Position numbers and translations under genes: made by a program. From Vitrella brassicaformis (Eukaryota > Sar > Vitrellaceae): DNA of 33,004 nt. The notes below the pieces were generated by a model that was not told where the DNA came from, ran no database searches, and worked only from the letters and a program-made list of their open reading frames with translations. The stretch spans positions 1 through 33,004 of the forward strand of contig CDMY01000218.1 of the NCBI GenBank assembly GCA_001179505.1. Direction: 5' to 3'. This document shows positions 32,129 to 33,004 of the stretch, in pieces; position 1 is the stretch's first letter, and each line of letters starts with the position of its first letter.

Positions 32129-32993
32129 ATGCCTCACTACCGTAAGCCGCCACGTCAGCAACAGCGCATTTCATTGAGAAGAGCCCATGACATGGCACTG
32201 TGTCGTTGCTCTATGATGTGTGGTGTGCAGCGGACGAGATAGAGTACAGCGAGAAGTATGACGACGGCCTGTATGAGTATCGCCACGTCATCCTGCCCAG
32301 GAAGGTCGTCAGACCACTCAGTTCACTCCACAAACAGCCGGATGATGGCGTTGTATGCATGCAATCTGCTTTGGGTGCCTGGCCTCTGTGGTGGGGTGTT
32401 CAGATCTATAAGAAGGCTGTGGACGCGCGCAACCGAACAGGGAGCCAACTGCTGAGCGGTATGTGTGATGATGGATGGATGGATGGATGGCATGCTCAGT
32501 TGTTTCTGCTCTGCCCTGCTTTCCCTGTTGTGGCTGTGTTGGTTTCCCCAGAGGCCGCTTGGCGAAGCCTGGGCGTTCAGCAGTCCAGTGAGCATACCAG
32601 CCGAGAACCATCCACGACACATCCATCCGACCATTACGCTTCCTTCCCTGTGTCTGTGGCTGTGGCTGTGGCATCGCTCACAGTGGGCTGGGAGAACTAC
32701 GAAGTGTCGGTGGCCCCAACTCAACTCACATATATCCCACACACACGTCACACACCTCTCTCACTCACATGGCCTTCTCTTTGTCTGCCTTTCGTCTGTG
32801 CATCAGGTTCGAGCCGGAGCCGCACATTCTGTTGTTCCGCCGCCCTCTGCGGCGCGACAACATTGCCGCCCAGCAGCAACTGCAGCACATGCAGCAGATG
32901 CAGCAGCAGATGCAGCAGATGCAGCAAATGCAGCAGGTGCAGTACGCCGCCGCCCACGGCGCTGGTGTTGTGGGCGGTCGGCAGATGAACTAA
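32129..32993 (+). CDS. CKS1: Cyclin-dependent kinase regulatory subunit CKS1; 128 aa
   Basis: Six exons: 32129-32141, 32231-32304, 32404-32458, 32552-32587, 32684-32705, 32807-32993. All are GT-AG, phases match, total 387 nt. The protein starts MPHYPDEIEYSEKYDDG and continues LYEYRHVILPRK, LLSEAAWRSLGVQQSMGWEN and YEVFEPEPHILLFRRPL, which is CKS along its whole length. The phosphate-binding Arg of EYRHV, the GVQQS...GW segment and the HxPEPH-type hinge (FEPEPH) are present. CKS binds CDK and docks phosphorylated substrates in the cell cycle. The loop between LPRK and LLSE (about 14 residues) is slightly longer than in human CKS. After RRPL comes a Gln/Met-rich tail of about 45 residues; some plant CKS proteins also have a Gln-rich tail. 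The first coding exon has only 13 bases and the fifth only 22. Confidence 0.95.
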
Positions 32994-33004
32994 CTCATGG
33001 GAGG

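Noticed and set aside
1-33004. Possibility of a bacterial or viral origin
   Set aside because: Dense spliceosomal introns, CKS1, Piezo, SAP and SWIM-RING genes and multi-exon structure on both strands point to eukaryotic nuclear DNA. I saw no viral or prokaryotic operon features.

Overview
This is eukaryotic nuclear DNA: GC-rich, gene-dense, with genes on both strands split into many short exons by short introns (mostly about 50-150 bp) packed with CA/GA repeats after the donor and TC/TG repeats before the acceptor. Six gene models could be assembled by joining open frames at GT-AG (rarely GC-AG) sites with matching codon phase. The style suggests a protist, and I lean towards an intron-rich alveolate alga such as a chromerid (Vitrella-like). 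That assignment is inference from architecture, not proof.

Left part (1-7.0 kb). This stretch is rich in relics: a possible EF-hand fragment at the edge, a tRNA-like Pol III unit (A box and B box, 315-406), a broken threonyl-tRNA synthetase (about 1112-1551, +), one apparently intact nine-exon gene of unknown family (2142-4263, -; 501 aa), a broken RecQ-type helicase piece (about 4788-5152, +), and a damaged fragment of an unknown gene (5264-5928, +) lying between two copies of a roughly 100-bp direct repeat.

Middle (7.0-24.2 kb). A six-exon minus-strand gene (7052-8632; 369 aa) has a compact N-terminal domain with an ART-like RxSTS signature and an acidic tail built of exon-encoded repeats. 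Divergent from it is the main gene of the window: a giant, roughly 55-exon gene (9002-24159, +; about 3,280 aa by my count) for a Piezo mechanosensitive cation channel. Its C-terminal anchor, pore-helix and CTD regions are clear. A 300-N assembly gap lies inside one of its introns.

Right part (24.7-33.0 kb). A SAP-domain protein with a paired-CxxC region and three SUMO-interaction-like motifs (24712-27969, +) converges on a SWIM plus RING ubiquitin-ligase-like gene (28506-30410, -; 353 aa). Next come a degenerate duplicate of a neighbouring last exon, a three-exon Cys-rich protein (30973-31975, -; 285 aa), and, divergent from it across 153 bp, a complete six-exon CKS1 cyclin-dependent-kinase subunit gene (32129-32993, +; 128 aa). 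The genes look like independent eukaryotic loci; I see no operon-like functional cluster. The most unusual signals are the Piezo gene itself, its self-complementary dinucleotide-repeat introns, and the relic-rich left flank.
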